Below are positions 15,847-24,019 of a stretch of 40,468 bases of DNA, piece by piece (within the stretch, counting starts at the first letter, position 1; each line of letters starts with the position of its first letter). Location: assembly GCA_021199235.1 (NCBI GenBank), contig JAJQIL010000094.1, positions 1 to 40,468 of the forward strand, given 5' to 3'. Source of the stretch: Lachnospiraceae bacterium. Lineage in GTDB: Bacteria > Bacillota > Clostridia > Lachnospirales > Lachnospiraceae. The position numbers and the translations under genes are program-made. The notes under the pieces are model-generated. The model was given only the letters and a program-made list of their open reading frames with translations. It was not told the DNA's origin and searched no databases.

Positions 15847-15981
15847 ATCAGATTATCAGCCGTTTCGTCTGTTTTATATCAACATGGAATTCCGAAAAAA
15901 TATTTATGCCTTCACGAAAGAAATAGTTACAATTACAATTATACACATTGCACAAATAATTATAAAACTATAAAATAGTAC

Positions 15982-16010
15982 TTGCAAAGAAATCCTCTCT
16001 GTGGTATAGT
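15982..16010 (+). promoter_or_regulatory. Predicted promoter of the HAD hydrolase gene
   Basis: TTGCAA (15982-15987) and TATAGT (16005-16010) are separated by 17 bp, giving a leader of about 90 nt before the ATG at 16110. Confidence 0.6.
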
Positions 16011-16052
16011 CTCAATGAAAGCGAAATTACGTTCGCCAGTAAAATGGCAAAC

Positions 16053-16090
16053 GAAACCCCAGAGAATGGCTCTCTCTGGGGTTTCTTCCT
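16053..16090 (+). terminator. Terminator-like stem in the leader of the HAD gene
   Basis: GAAACCCCAGAGA (16053-16065) pairs perfectly over 13 bp with TCTCTGGGGTTTC (16073-16085), followed by TTCCTCTTT. It lies between the predicted promoter and the start codon at 16110, so it could act as an attenuator or end a short leader RNA. Two smaller hairpins precede it (GCGAA/TTCGC at 16021-16036 and GCCA/TGGC near 16035-16048). Confidence 0.6.
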
Positions 16091-16109
16091 CTTTATCAGT
16101 GAGGTTAAA

Positions 16110-16934
16110 ATGCAGGCATCCCTTCCCCTTAATTACGACAACTACATATTCGATTTATATGGCACCCTTGTGGATATTCACACAGACGAAAGCCTTCCTG
16201 TGCTGTGGGAAAAGATGAGCATTTTCTATGGATATTACGGAGCGGGATATCTGCCGGAGGAGCTGCAATCCGGCTGGGAGCTGCTGTCTGAACAGTTCAG
16301 AAAAGAAGCCGCAAAGACCTCCGAAGCCGTGCTGCCGCTTTCTCCGGCAGCATCGCGGACGGTTCAGAATTATGAGGTTTCCCCGGAGATCGATATTACG
16401 CGGGTGATACGTACTCTATATAAGAAAAAAGGCGTGAACGCAGGCGAAGAGCTTGTCGTTCACACCGGACAGTTTTTCCGTGTGCTTTCCACGGAATATA
16501 TCCGCCTGTACGAGGGAACCGCACAGATGCTGGATGCGCTTCGTCAGGCCGGGAAAAAGATCTGGCTGCTCTCCAACGCACAGCGGATCTTCACGCAGTA
16601 TGAGCTGCGTCTCCTGGACATTGACCGCCGCTTCGACGGCATTCTGATCTCGTCAGATTATGGTGCAGGCAAGCCGGACGCCCGCTTTTTCGAGCAGCTT
16701 GTCCTGCAGTACGGCATTGATTTTAACCGCTCACTTTTCATCGGCAACGACGCCGTCAATGATATCGGCGGCGCACAGAATGTGGGGATGGATTCCTTTT
16801 ACGTACACTCCAATCTTTCTTTTGTTCAACCGAAGTGGGTACCCGATACGATTTCCGCCCCGCTGCGTTTCCATCTGAGCGGGACGGATAATTATACCGT
16901 CATGGATTTCACAGGCTGGTCGCTGCCCGACTGA
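16110..16934 (+). CDS. HAD-superfamily hydrolase
   Basis: This 274-residue haloacid dehalogenase-type hydrolase is probably a phosphatase of small metabolites. Motif I is FDLYGTLVD with nucleophile Asp15. The usual second Asp, two residues later, is Tyr17, as in haloacid dehalogenases, so the chemistry may differ from classic DxD phosphatases. Motif II is LLSNA, motif III the lysine in GAGKPDARFF, and motif IV FIGNDAVNDIGGA with the metal-binding Asp residues. ATG 16110 is preceded by GAGG at 5-6 bp; an upstream in-frame ATG at 16044 would place the terminator-like stem inside the gene. It converges on the MalR-type gene with only 5 bp between stops. Its substrate is unknown. Confidence 0.85.
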   Translation: MQASLPLNYDNYIFDLYGTLVDIHTDESLPVLWEKMSIFYGYYGAGYLPEELQSGWELLSEQFRKEAAKTSEAVLPLSPAASRTVQNYEVSPEIDITRVIRTLYKKKGVNAGEELVVHTGQFFRVLSTEYIRLYEGTAQMLDALRQAGKKIWLLSNAQRIFTQYELRLLDIDRRFDGILISSDYGAGKPDARFFEQLVLQYGIDFNRSLFIGNDAVNDIGGAQNVGMDSFYVHSNLSFVQPKWVPDTISAPLRFHLSGTDNYTVMDFTGWSLPD

Positions 16935-16939
16935 TTCAA

Positions 16940-17953
16940 TTATTTCGTCGACTCCCGCAGGATCACCTGATAGTTCAGCGGCATGAATTCTCCTTTCACG
17001 TCTTCACCCAGCTGTTCCAGAAGCAGCTGACAGGCATTCATGCCGAGCGTCTTCGTATTAAAATGGAGACTCGTGACAGCCGGAATGTAATACTCCAGAA
17101 GAGAACTGTCATACAGGCTGGCCACCTTCACTTCCTGCGGAATCTGCACATTACGTTCGCGCAGGCAGCCCAGCAGCATGTTCGTGATAAAGTCATCCAT
17201 ACAGACAATGCCGTCCGCCCCCGCCGTCAGGATCTTATCCACTGCGGCGGAAACCTCCGCGTAGCTGTTCACATCCAGAAACTGCAGCGTCTCATCAAGC
17301 TTCACCCGATAATCTTTGTGAGCATCTTCAAAGCCCTGCACCCGGCTTTTGGTCACCAGGTGTGCGCGGCTGCCGCCCAGAAGAGCGATATGCCGCAGCC
17401 CTTTCATCAGTAAGATACCGGTCAGTTCCCTGCTTCCCTCGCGGTTCCGGTTGTCGATCCAGATCAGCCCCGGTTCTTCTTCCTCCGGCGTACCAATCGC
17501 TACGAACGGAATCTTTTCTTCTTTCAGGTAATTCCGCACGGAAGAATTGACCAGCGCCCGCGTCACGATCACGCCGTCCACTTTACGGTTGGCTGTCAGC
17601 CGTTTCAGCTGCGTCAGGTCTTTTCCGTCCACCATCGAAAGGAGTATGTCATAATTGTGCTGCGCAGCCTTTTCGCAGATGCCGCTCATGCACTCCTTGA
17701 AAAACGGAAAATCGATATCCGAATAATCATCCGGCAGCAGCAGCGCGATATTATATGTCCTTCTCTGCGCCAGCCCTTTTGCGATCACATTCGGCTGATA
17801 GTCCAGCCGTTCTACGCAGGCCAGTACCTTTTCCCGCGTCGCCCTGCCGACGCGGCCTTTTCCGGAAATTGTTCTGGATACCGTCGTCTTGCTGATCCCC
17901 AGTTCGCGCGCGATGTCGTCGATCGTACACGGTTTCTTTTCATTTCTGTCCAT
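16940..17953 (-). CDS. LacI-family regulator, MalR-like
   Basis: This 337-residue LacI/GalR-type regulator has an HTH domain (TIDDIARELGISKTTVSRTI, then SGKGRVGRATREKV) and a full effector domain (PFVAIGTPEEEEPGLIWIDN, GLRHIALLGG, GIVCMDDFITNMLLGC). The length is normal. The ATG is preceded by AGGTGGGGG. About 1.2 kb beyond its stop lie three GCGCAA-type operators at the sugar operon promoter, so control of the MalEFG-amylase operon, with a maltodextrin effector, is the likely role. That assignment is inferred from operator type and position. The HAD gene and this gene end tail to tail. Confidence 0.88.
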   Translation of the reverse strand: MDRNEKKPCTIDDIARELGISKTTVSRTISGKGRVGRATREKVLACVERLDYQPNVIAKGLAQRRTYNIALLLPDDYSDIDFPFFKECMSGICEKAAQHNYDILLSMVDGKDLTQLKRLTANRKVDGVIVTRALVNSSVRNYLKEEKIPFVAIGTPEEEEPGLIWIDNRNREGSRELTGILLMKGLRHIALLGGSRAHLVTKSRVQGFEDAHKDYRVKLDETLQFLDVNSYAEVSAAVDKILTAGADGIVCMDDFITNMLLGCLRERNVQIPQEVKVASLYDSSLLEYYIPAVTSLHFNTKTLGMNACQLLLEQLGEDVKGEFMPLNYQVILRESTK

Positions 17954-17978
17954 GCTGCAGCCCCCACCTGACAGTTCA

Positions 17979-18092
17979 TTGTATCATTATATGATTCAAG
18001 CGACAAAAGGGTAATGATACCACGGTCCCCAAGGTCATGAATAGGAACGCAAGCGTTCCATTCCTGACCTTTTGTCCCTTGTATCATTATAT
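17979..18092. repeat. Fold-back element between the MalR-type gene and a toxin gene
   Basis: TTGTATCATTATAT occurs at 17979-17992 and again at 18079-18092. Between them a long hairpin is formed by 18031-18050 and 18053-18071 (AAGGTCA...GGAACGC with GCGTTCC...TGACCTT, one mismatch and one bulge). The stop codon of the toxin gene (18087-18089) lies inside the right repeat. This could be a small mobile element or a transcription barrier. Confidence 0.6.
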
Positions 18093-18398
18093 TAAATTGC
18101 GGTATTCCTGTCTTCCGTCCACAATCGCGTAAAGAATCACTTCACGTGCCGATTCATTATATTTGTAAAAGATCAGATGTCTTTCCACAATAAGCACACG
18201 ATATTTTTGTTTCCTTAATATACTATAATGTGGAACGCTTCCTGACAAAGGGAAAAGTTCTAATCCAGATACAGCCTTTTCTATCTTTTCCAGATATCTC
18301 AACGCAATATCCACGTCCCCCGAATCCTCCGCGATATAAAATATAATTTCCCGCAGCTGATCTTCAAATTTATCCGTCCGAATGATTACACAATTCAT
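18087..18398 (-). CDS. RelE/ParE-family toxin
   Basis: This 103-residue protein has the size and pattern of the RelE/ParE toxin superfamily: FEDQLREIIFYIAEDSGDVD helices, the P-x-S-G-S-V-P segment (FPLSGSVPHYSILR), then YRVLIVERHLIFYKYNE and a C-terminal VILYAIVDGRQEYRNL. The VDGRQEY end is typical of the ParE-like branch. The ATG overlaps the antitoxin stop by 4 bp (ATGA), the classic coupled order antitoxin-toxin. Members either cleave ribosome-bound mRNA or poison gyrase; the sequence alone does not settle which. The stop codon lies in a fold-back repeat. Confidence 0.82.
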   Translation of the reverse strand: MNCVIIRTDKFEDQLREIIFYIAEDSGDVDIALRYLEKIEKAVSGLELFPLSGSVPHYSILRKQKYRVLIVERHLIFYKYNESAREVILYAIVDGRQEYRNLI

Positions 18399-18673
18399 CC
18401 ATCTTTCCTCAATTTCAGTTCTTCACGCAAAGACTGAAAGGTCTGGTCGGCAGGTGCTGTGCGGCCGGACATCACATCTTCCTCCGCCTCAGATAATGTT
18501 CGAAGCAATTCCAGTTCTGATTTCATCTGATAATAATCCTGCAGTCCAAGAACAGCCGTGTCTCCCCGCCCATTTACCGTAATAATAACCGGTGTTTTAT
18601 ATTCACGACATTGCCTGGAAATCTCATTATAATGATTTCGTAAATCAGAGGAAGGTCTGATCACAGTTTCCAT
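18395..18673 (-). CDS. Phd/YefM-family antitoxin
   Basis: This antitoxin of about 92 residues begins METVIRPSSDLRNHYNEISR, a typical Phd/YefM N-terminal DNA-binding half. It is followed by TPVIITVNGRGDTAVLGLQDY and a C-terminal charged helix that would neutralise the toxin. ATG 18673 is preferred because AGGAGA lies 8 bp upstream; an ATG two codons earlier would be only about 3 bp from it. A promoter is visible upstream. The protein probably represses its own promoter alone and with the toxin, as is known for the family. The YefM-type antitoxin with a ParE/RelE-type toxin is a common mixed pairing. Confidence 0.85.
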   Translation of the reverse strand: METVIRPSSDLRNHYNEISRQCREYKTPVIITVNGRGDTAVLGLQDYYQMKSELELLRTLSEAEEDVMSGRTAPADQTFQSLREELKLRKDG

Positions 18674-18708
18674 TTCCATGCTCTCCTTTCCCATACATAT
18701 ATAGTCAA

Positions 18709-18737
18709 ATATTATCATAATTCGATTACGTATGCAA
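18709..18737 (-). promoter_or_regulatory. Promoter of the Phd/YefM-RelE/ParE unit
   Basis: On the minus strand TTGCAT (18737-18732) and TAATAT (18714-18709) are separated by 17 bp, about 35 bp before the antitoxin start. Confidence 0.55.
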
Positions 18738-18750
18738 CCTCTGTTTTTAG

Positions 18751-18779
18751 TTGCGAACCGATCCGGCCTGTGTTATATT
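18751..18779 (+). promoter_or_regulatory. Promoter of the Uma2 gene
   Basis: TTGCGA (18751-18756) and TATATT (18774-18779) are separated by 17 bp, giving a leader of about 90 nt to the ATG at 18876. It is divergent from the toxin-antitoxin promoter with only about 14 bp between their -35 boxes. Confidence 0.5.
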
Positions 18780-18875
18780 GTTAATACTACAAAAGAACGT
18801 AAAAGACAAAGAACGCCTGTCTTTATCGCTGAATCGTAAATCAAGCAGAGAAGAAAAGCAAAAGGAGGAGATTAG

Positions 18876-19418
18876 ATGCCATTGCCAAACGAGCAGATCT
18901 ATACTACAGATGATATTTACAGTTTACCGGAAGGGTCACGGGCGGAACTGATCGACGGTCAGATTTATTACATGGCTCCCCCGACCAGAAAACATCAGCG
19001 AATCGTACTTTCATTAAGCCGCCGGATTGCAGATTACATCGATGCCCAGAAAGGCTCCTGCGAAGTAAACATTGCCCCGTTTGCTGTCTTTTTAAACAAG
19101 GACGACCGCACTTATCTGGAGCCGGACCTCTCCATCGTCTGTGATCCCGACAAGCTGAGCGACAGAGGCTGTGAGGGCGCGCCGGACTGGATCATTGAAG
19201 TCGTATCGCCCGGCAGCAGACAGATGGATTATCTCATCAAGCTGTTCAAATACCGTTCTGCAGGGGTACACGAATACTGGATCATTGACCCGGAAAAGAA
19301 CCGCATCACCGTGTATGACTTCGTGAAAAATGAGCAAAATGAATATTCATTTGCAGATTGTGTTCCGGCAGGCATTTATCCGGATCTTACCATTGATTTC
19401 GGGCAGTTACGATTTTAG
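18876..19418 (+). CDS. Uma2-family (DUF820) putative restriction-fold endonuclease
   Basis: This 180-residue Uma2 protein belongs to the PD-(D/E)XK nuclease superfamily. Motifs seen are the N-terminal YSLPEGSRAELIDGQIYYM, then YLEPDLSIVCD (metal-binding Asp), DWIIEVVSPGS (catalytic Glu in IIEV), the K-F-K-Y segment, and GVHEYWIIDPEKNRI. The ATG follows AAAAGGAGGAG at good spacing. It is monocistronic, with its own promoter and a strong terminator at 19459-19494. Family members are widespread in cyanobacteria and Firmicutes, but the biological role is not established. It lies next to a toxin-antitoxin pair, a typical accessory position. Confidence 0.88.
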   Translation: MPLPNEQIYTTDDIYSLPEGSRAELIDGQIYYMAPPTRKHQRIVLSLSRRIADYIDAQKGSCEVNIAPFAVFLNKDDRTYLEPDLSIVCDPDKLSDRGCEGAPDWIIEVVSPGSRQMDYLIKLFKYRSAGVHEYWIIDPEKNRITVYDFVKNEQNEYSFADCVPAGIYPDLTIDFGQLRF

Positions 19419-19435
19419 CAACAGTTCAGAACAGC
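19418..19435. repeat. End of a dispersed repeat (GCAACAGTTCAGAACAGC)
   Basis: This matches the left end at 9820-9837 in 17 of 18 positions. It begins on the last base of the Uma2 stop codon. A possible degenerate partner (ATTCTGAAC) follows at about 19496-19504, so the element may enclose the terminator. Confidence 0.5.
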
Positions 19436-19458
19436 ATCGGAATGAAAAGTTACCCTTT

Positions 19459-19494
19459 ACGGGCCTTCGCAATCATTGCGAAGACCCGTTTTTC
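19459..19494 (+). terminator. Terminator after the Uma2 gene
   Basis: ACGGG-CTTCGCAAT pairs with ATTGCGAAG-CCCGT around a 2-3-nt loop, with one unpaired base on each side, and is followed by TTTTTCT. It probably serves the + strand Uma2 gene and may also act on the minus-strand alpha-xylosidase transcript. Confidence 0.75.
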
Positions 19495-19523
19495 TATTCT
19501 GAACTCTCATGCCTGCTTCGTTC

Positions 19524-21854
19524 TTACTGCAGTTCCATCTCCGTCACGCCCGCCGGTATCGCATACTCTTTCACCTGCGTGCCCTCATACACGGTCAGCT
19601 TTACTTCCTGAGCAAGTGCCGCCGTAAGCTTCACAACAAGCAAAGTATCGTTTTTCCGTGTCACGCCGATCTCGTTCACGACCGTTCCCTCTGTCGTGAC
19701 CACACGGCAGAAGGCTGTCGCGCCATCCTGCAGCTGATACAGGCGCAGCGTCAGGTTGCCGGCGTAGTCGTAATCCGGGCGTGTCTCGACGGTTCCCATC
19801 GCGAGCAGGGTATTCTCACGGACGAACAGCGGCAGCGAGAAATAGTCATATGTGCCGCGGTTCCAGCCTCCTCCCATCTGTACTTCTCCGCTCAGCAGAT
19901 GTGTCCAGGTCCCCTGCGGCAGATAATAGTCACACACGCCGTCTTCCCGGAATACCGGTGCCACCAGCAGCGCGTCGCCGAGCATATACTGCATATCCAG
20001 ATACGTGCAGCCCGGATCATCTGTAAACTCGAACACCATCGGCCGCATCAGCGGAGTACCGTCCTCATGCGCCTCCAGCGCCTTATCATAAAGGTAGGGC
20101 ATCAGGGTGCATTTCAGCTTCGTGAAATACGCCACCACATCGCTTGCCTCATCGTCAAACACCCACGGCACACGGTAAGAGCTTGAGCCATGCAGACGGC
20201 TGTGTGAAGAAAGCAGGCCGAACGCCGACCAACGCTTATAGAGATCCGGCGTCGCCGTGCTCTCGAAACCGGAAATATCGTGGCTCCAGAACGCGAAGCC
20301 GCTCATGGCAAACGAAAGTCCGCCGCGCAGCGTTTCCGCCATTGACGGATAGTTTGCGGAGGAATCGCCGCCCCAGTGCACCGGGAACTGCTGGCAGCCT
20401 GCCGTCGCGCTCCGTGCAAACAGCACCGCTTCCTTCTCTCCTTTTACTTCTTTCAACAGATTGAAGACTGCGCGATTGTAGAGGAAAGTATAATAATTGT
20501 GCATCGCCTGCGGATCGCTGCCGTCATAGTATTTCACATCGATCGGGATCCGCTCGCCAAAATCCGTCTTGAACGCATCCACGCCGCAGTCCAGCACCTC
20601 GCGCAGCTTGTCGGTATACCATTTCGTGGCAGCCGGATTCGTGAAATCCACCACAGCCAGTCCCGATTGCCAGTTGTCGGTCTGCCAGACGCCCTTTCCG
20701 TCCGCACGCATCAGCAGATAGCCGTTTTCGGCGCCCTCGCGGAAGAAGTCCGTGCCCTGCGCAATGTAAGGATTGATCCAGACGCAGATCTTCAGGCCCT
20801 TTTCATGATACCGCGCAAGCATGTCGCGGATATCCGGGAAAAATTCTTTATTCCACTCGAAATCGCAGAGATGGAACGCCTGCATCCAATAGCAGTCAAA
20901 ATGGAACACGGAGAGCGGAATCCCGCGCTCTGCCATACCGTCGATAAAGGAGCTCGTCGTCTCCTCATCGTAATTGGTCGTAAAAGAGGTCGACAGCCAG
21001 AGGCCAAACGTCCACGCAGGCGGCAGCGCCGGTCGGCCGGTCAGCCCCGTGTAGCTCTTTAAGATCTGTTTCGGCGTCGGCCCGTAGAAAAAGGTGTAGG
21101 CAAGGCTTTCTCCCGGAACGGAAAAGCCCACGTACTCCACCTTCTCGCTCGCCACCTCGAACGACACCCGGTCCGTGCTGTCCACGAACACGCCGTAACC
21201 GCGGTTGGTCATGTAAAACGGGATGTTTTTATAGGCCACCTGGGACGCCGTGCCACCGTCCTCGTTCCAGATATCGACTACCTGTCCGTTTTTCACAAAC
21301 GGCGTAAAGCGTTCGCCCAAACCGTACACGCACTCTCCCGGTGCGAGCGAAAGCTCATTTACCATATAAGGCTCGCAGACCTCCATCAGGTAATTGTCCG
21401 CCGGAAGCACCGTCTTCGGCTGACGGTTCCAGCGCATATAGGCCAGATTCCGGAATCCGCAGGAAGTCAGCTCCCGCCCGTCCTTTTCAAAAGCATAGCG
21501 GAAGTTCCTGCGGTCTACCCGTACCTGAATAAGCCCGGTATCCAGAAGAGCCTCCTCATCGGTGATCGTAACTTTCACATCCGTTTTATTATCTGATTCA
21601 TATTTTTCAAACTCCGGCACATGGTTGTCGTATGCCTCATAATGCCACGCTTTCACGGCGATCATCTCCGGACCGCGCGCCACGAACTCAATGCGGAGCG
21701 CCGGCATATCGCACGTATCCCCGCGTCCCCGGATCGGGCGGGTCGGCGCCAGGATGCGCATGCCTCCCGGTATTTTTTCCACTTCATACGCCTCTGTCGC
21801 AAACAGGGCGTTCGTGCGCTCCGAGCGCAGCCAAAATCCTTCTGTAAATTTCAT
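19524..21854 (-). CDS. yicI: Alpha-xylosidase (GH31, YicI type)
   Basis: This 776-residue glycoside hydrolase of family 31 releases alpha-linked xylose from the non-reducing end of xyloglucan oligosaccharides such as isoprimeverose. The YicI signature DAFKTDFGERIPIDVKYYDG contains the nucleophile Asp (in KTDFGE). The acid/base region ARSATAGCQQFPVHWGGD and the downstream SSANYPSMAETLRGGLS are also as in YicI. The N-terminal beta-sandwich and C-terminal beta domains are present, so the length is normal. No signal peptide is seen, so it is cytoplasmic. ATG 21854 has GGGAGG at 6 bp and matches the family N-terminus. It lies downstream of a sugar importer, separated by a terminator, so imported xylosides are the likely substrates. 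A general alpha-glucosidase is less likely. Confidence 0.92.
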   Translation of the reverse strand: MKFTEGFWLRSERTNALFATEAYEVEKIPGGMRILAPTRPIRGRGDTCDMPALRIEFVARGPEMIAVKAWHYEAYDNHVPEFEKYESDNKTDVKVTITDEEALLDTGLIQVRVDRRNFRYAFEKDGRELTSCGFRNLAYMRWNRQPKTVLPADNYLMEVCEPYMVNELSLAPGECVYGLGERFTPFVKNGQVVDIWNEDGGTASQVAYKNIPFYMTNRGYGVFVDSTDRVSFEVASEKVEYVGFSVPGESLAYTFFYGPTPKQILKSYTGLTGRPALPPAWTFGLWLSTSFTTNYDEETTSSFIDGMAERGIPLSVFHFDCYWMQAFHLCDFEWNKEFFPDIRDMLARYHEKGLKICVWINPYIAQGTDFFREGAENGYLLMRADGKGVWQTDNWQSGLAVVDFTNPAATKWYTDKLREVLDCGVDAFKTDFGERIPIDVKYYDGSDPQAMHNYYTFLYNRAVFNLLKEVKGEKEAVLFARSATAGCQQFPVHWGGDSSANYPSMAETLRGGLSFAMSGFAFWSHDISGFESTATPDLYKRWSAFGLLSSHSRLHGSSSYRVPWVFDDEASDVVAYFTKLKCTLMPYLYDKALEAHEDGTPLMRPMVFEFTDDPGCTYLDMQYMLGDALLVAPVFREDGVCDYYLPQGTWTHLLSGEVQMGGGWNRGTYDYFSLPLFVRENTLLAMGTVETRPDYDYAGNLTLRLYQLQDGATAFCRVVTTEGTVVNEIGVTRKNDTLLVVKLTAALAQEVKLTVYEGTQVKEYAIPAGVTEMELQ

Positions 21855-21996
21855 AGTCGTCCTCCCACAAGTTAAAAATTTAAAACACCCTTCATTATTT
21901 CTGTCCTGAATCATTTCATCCTGTTACTACAGGCACGCCGCGGCAGAAAACTGCCCTGCCGGAAAAACGCTTTGCCGTCCCTCGCATATACAGTGA

Positions 21997-22027
21997 AAAA
22001 CGGGGTCCGAATCACAGACCCCGTTTT
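21997..22027 (-). terminator. Terminator after the second sugar importer operon
   Basis: AAAACGGGGTC (21997-22007) pairs perfectly over 11 bp with GACCCCGTTTT (22017-22027). On the minus strand it ends in GTTTTTCAC. It lies about 60 bp after the permease stop and before the alpha-xylosidase gene, so read-through or a separate promoter would be needed for the latter. Confidence 0.8.
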
Positions 22028-22040
22028 CATTTTCCAACAT

Positions 22041-22069
22041 GTAACTGTTCCGTTACTATTTACAGTTAC
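22041..22069. repeat. Short inverted repeat related to the dispersed element
   Basis: GTAACTGT (22041-22048) is matched by ACAGTTAC at 22062-22069. The ends resemble the dispersed repeat family. CTGTCCTGAAT at 21901-21911 matches another part of its right end, so the interval before the alpha-xylosidase gene may hold a broken copy. Confidence 0.4.
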
Positions 22070-22089
22070 TCACATTCACTTGTTTCCCA

Positions 22090-22956
22090 TCAGCCCTTCA
22101 CAGCGCCTGCTACCATACCCTTGATGATCTGCTTGCTGAACGCGAAGTACAGCACGATGATCGGCGACATGGTGATCAGCATTGCGGCCATCTGCTTCGG
22201 ATAGTCCGACGCAAACTGTCCCTTGAACTGAGTCAGCGCAAGCGGCACGGTCTGCAGAGAGGAATCGCGGATCAATACCAAAGCGAACGAGAATTCATTC
22301 CAGCAGCTGAATACCTGGATGATCGCGACCGTCACCAGGATTGGCCGGCAGATCGGGAAAATGATGTTCCAGAGCGTATAGGAAAAGCTGCTGCCGTCAA
22401 TGGAAGCTGCCTCCTCCAGCGAGACCGGAATCGTCTTTACATAGCCTTCTACCAGGAAAATGCCCATCGGCAGGCCGAACGACACGTACGGCAGGATCAG
22501 GGTAAACCACTTGTTGGAGATTCCGCAGCGCAGGAATACGACATAAATCGGAACCAGCAGCGAGTGGATCGGGATCAGCATACCCATCAGGAACATCACA
22601 TACAGCACGCGGTTCAGCTTAAAGCGCACACGCGAAAGGATGTAGCCGACGATGAAGCTGAAAAGCACGATCAGCACAATGGAAATACCCGTGGTACGTA
22701 CACTGTTCCACATGGACTGTGCCAGATGATAATCCGGATTGCTCAGGATACGAATATAGTTGTAAAGGGTCGGTTCTTTCGGCAATCCAACAATATCGGC
22801 GTTGAACACACGCTTTTCCTTCAGCGAGGAATAGAACATCCAGATGATCGGAAAGATGCAGGAAAGTGAAAAGATCCAGAGGATCGCGTTCATGAAAAAG
22901 CCCAGAACACCTCTTCTCACCTTGTGGGTAACAGGCAGGTTTTTACTCTTCGCCAT
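22090..22956 (-). CDS. Sugar ABC transporter permease (UgpE/LacG type)
   Basis: This 288-residue inner-membrane component has about six membrane segments and the EAA loop SLEEAASIDGSSFSYTLWNI. The C-terminus IKGMVAGAVKG is typical. It starts one base after the stop of the first permease (22958-23854), so the two are co-translated and form the heterodimeric pore. The cytoplasmic alpha-xylosidase downstream suggests a xyloside substrate, but the family does not reveal specificity. Confidence 0.9.
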   Translation of the reverse strand: MAKSKNLPVTHKVRRGVLGFFMNAILWIFSLSCIFPIIWMFYSSLKEKRVFNADIVGLPKEPTLYNYIRILSNPDYHLAQSMWNSVRTTGISIVLIVLFSFIVGYILSRVRFKLNRVLYVMFLMGMLIPIHSLLVPIYVVFLRCGISNKWFTLILPYVSFGLPMGIFLVEGYVKTIPVSLEEAASIDGSSFSYTLWNIIFPICRPILVTVAIIQVFSCWNEFSFALVLIRDSSLQTVPLALTQFKGQFASDYPKQMAAMLITMSPIIVLYFAFSKQIIKGMVAGAVKG

Positions 22957-22957
22957 A

Positions 22958-23854
22958 TCAGTCCTCCCCCTTTCCCTTTGTTGCCTTATTGATCAGTGCC
23001 TGAGAACCGCCGATAACGATCAGGGACAGCACAAAGATGCCGACGGAAATACAGCTGCCGTAGCCCATGTTGCTCTGGCCGAACGATACCTGATATCCAT
23101 ACATGGCCATAACCATGGATGCTGTGCCGGGGCCGCCGCTCGTCATGACATAGATGCTGTCGAATGCTTTCATATTACCCGCAATACACAGCGTAATGCA
23201 GACAAGCATCGTGTTCTTGATCAGCGGAAGTGTAATATGAAGCGCCTGCTGCACGCCGTTCGCGCCGTCAATCGAGGCGCTCTCGAAGATATCCGTACTG
23301 ATACCGGAAATCGCTGATAAAATGATCACCATATAATAACCGATGAACTGCCAGATCAGAGGAATCGTGACCAGCAGCATGACCAGCTTCGTGTTGTTCA
23401 GCCATACCTGCGTCAGGTCATCCCGTCCGATCGCCTTTAAAAACCAGTTCAGAATACCATATTTGTTATGGTAAACCATCGTCCAGATCATACCGATGCA
23501 GACAGCGGAGATCGTGCTCGGGAAAAAGCCGAACGTACGGTGGATCGTCTTAAACTTCACCAGCTTGGAGTTTACCATCATAACCAGAATAAACGCGATA
23601 CCTACCTGTCCGATGATACAGGCGACTACAAGATAAATGTTGTGGCCAAAGGCTTGCCAGAACGTGGTATCGTTAAACAGCTTTATGTAGTTCGTCAGGC
23701 CGTTAAAGGTCTTATTCGGACCGCCCTTCCACTCGTAAAAGCTGTACACCAGCGCCGTGATCAGCGGTACGAATACGGTAAATACGAACATTGCCACCGG
23801 AATCAGCAGGTACAGGAAAATCGTTTTGTTCTTCGGTCTGGTCGCATTTAACAT
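22958..23854 (-). CDS. Sugar ABC transporter permease (UgpA/LacF type)
   Basis: This 298-residue permease has about six membrane segments, beginning with IFLYLLIPVAMFVFTVFVPL. The EAA loop is DIFESASIDGANGVQQALHI. It is preceded by GAGGGAAG at suitable distance. A 247-bp hairpin-rich gap separates it from the binding-protein gene upstream, while the next permease follows after a single base. This layout suggests that the binding protein is made in excess over the membrane components. Confidence 0.9.
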   Translation of the reverse strand: MLNATRPKNKTIFLYLLIPVAMFVFTVFVPLITALVYSFYEWKGGPNKTFNGLTNYIKLFNDTTFWQAFGHNIYLVVACIIGQVGIAFILVMMVNSKLVKFKTIHRTFGFFPSTISAVCIGMIWTMVYHNKYGILNWFLKAIGRDDLTQVWLNNTKLVMLLVTIPLIWQFIGYYMVIILSAISGISTDIFESASIDGANGVQQALHITLPLIKNTMLVCITLCIAGNMKAFDSIYVMTSGGPGTASMVMAMYGYQVSFGQSNMGYGSCISVGIFVLSLIVIGGSQALINKATKGKGED

Positions 23855-23892
23855 CTTACTTCCCTCGCTCTCCTGTCTTTCTTATTTTATTG

Positions 23893-23992
23893 AAGCCACC
23901 GCATGCAGAATCGCCTTTCAGGCGATGCGGCGGCCTGTGTCACAGATTCGCTGCGCGAATCTATGACATATTAAGCCACCGCATGCAGAATC
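23893..23992. repeat. Direct repeats and hairpins between permease and binding-protein genes
   Basis: AAGCCACCGCATGCAGAATC is repeated perfectly at 23893-23912 and 23973-23992, 80 bp apart. Between them lie two hairpins, ATCGCC/GGCGAT and AGATTCGC/GCGAATCT. GGCGATGC follows both copies. The arrangement looks like a duplicated palindromic unit. Confidence 0.7.
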
Positions 23993-24019
23993 ATCCGGCA
24001 GGCGATGCCTCTGTACAGA

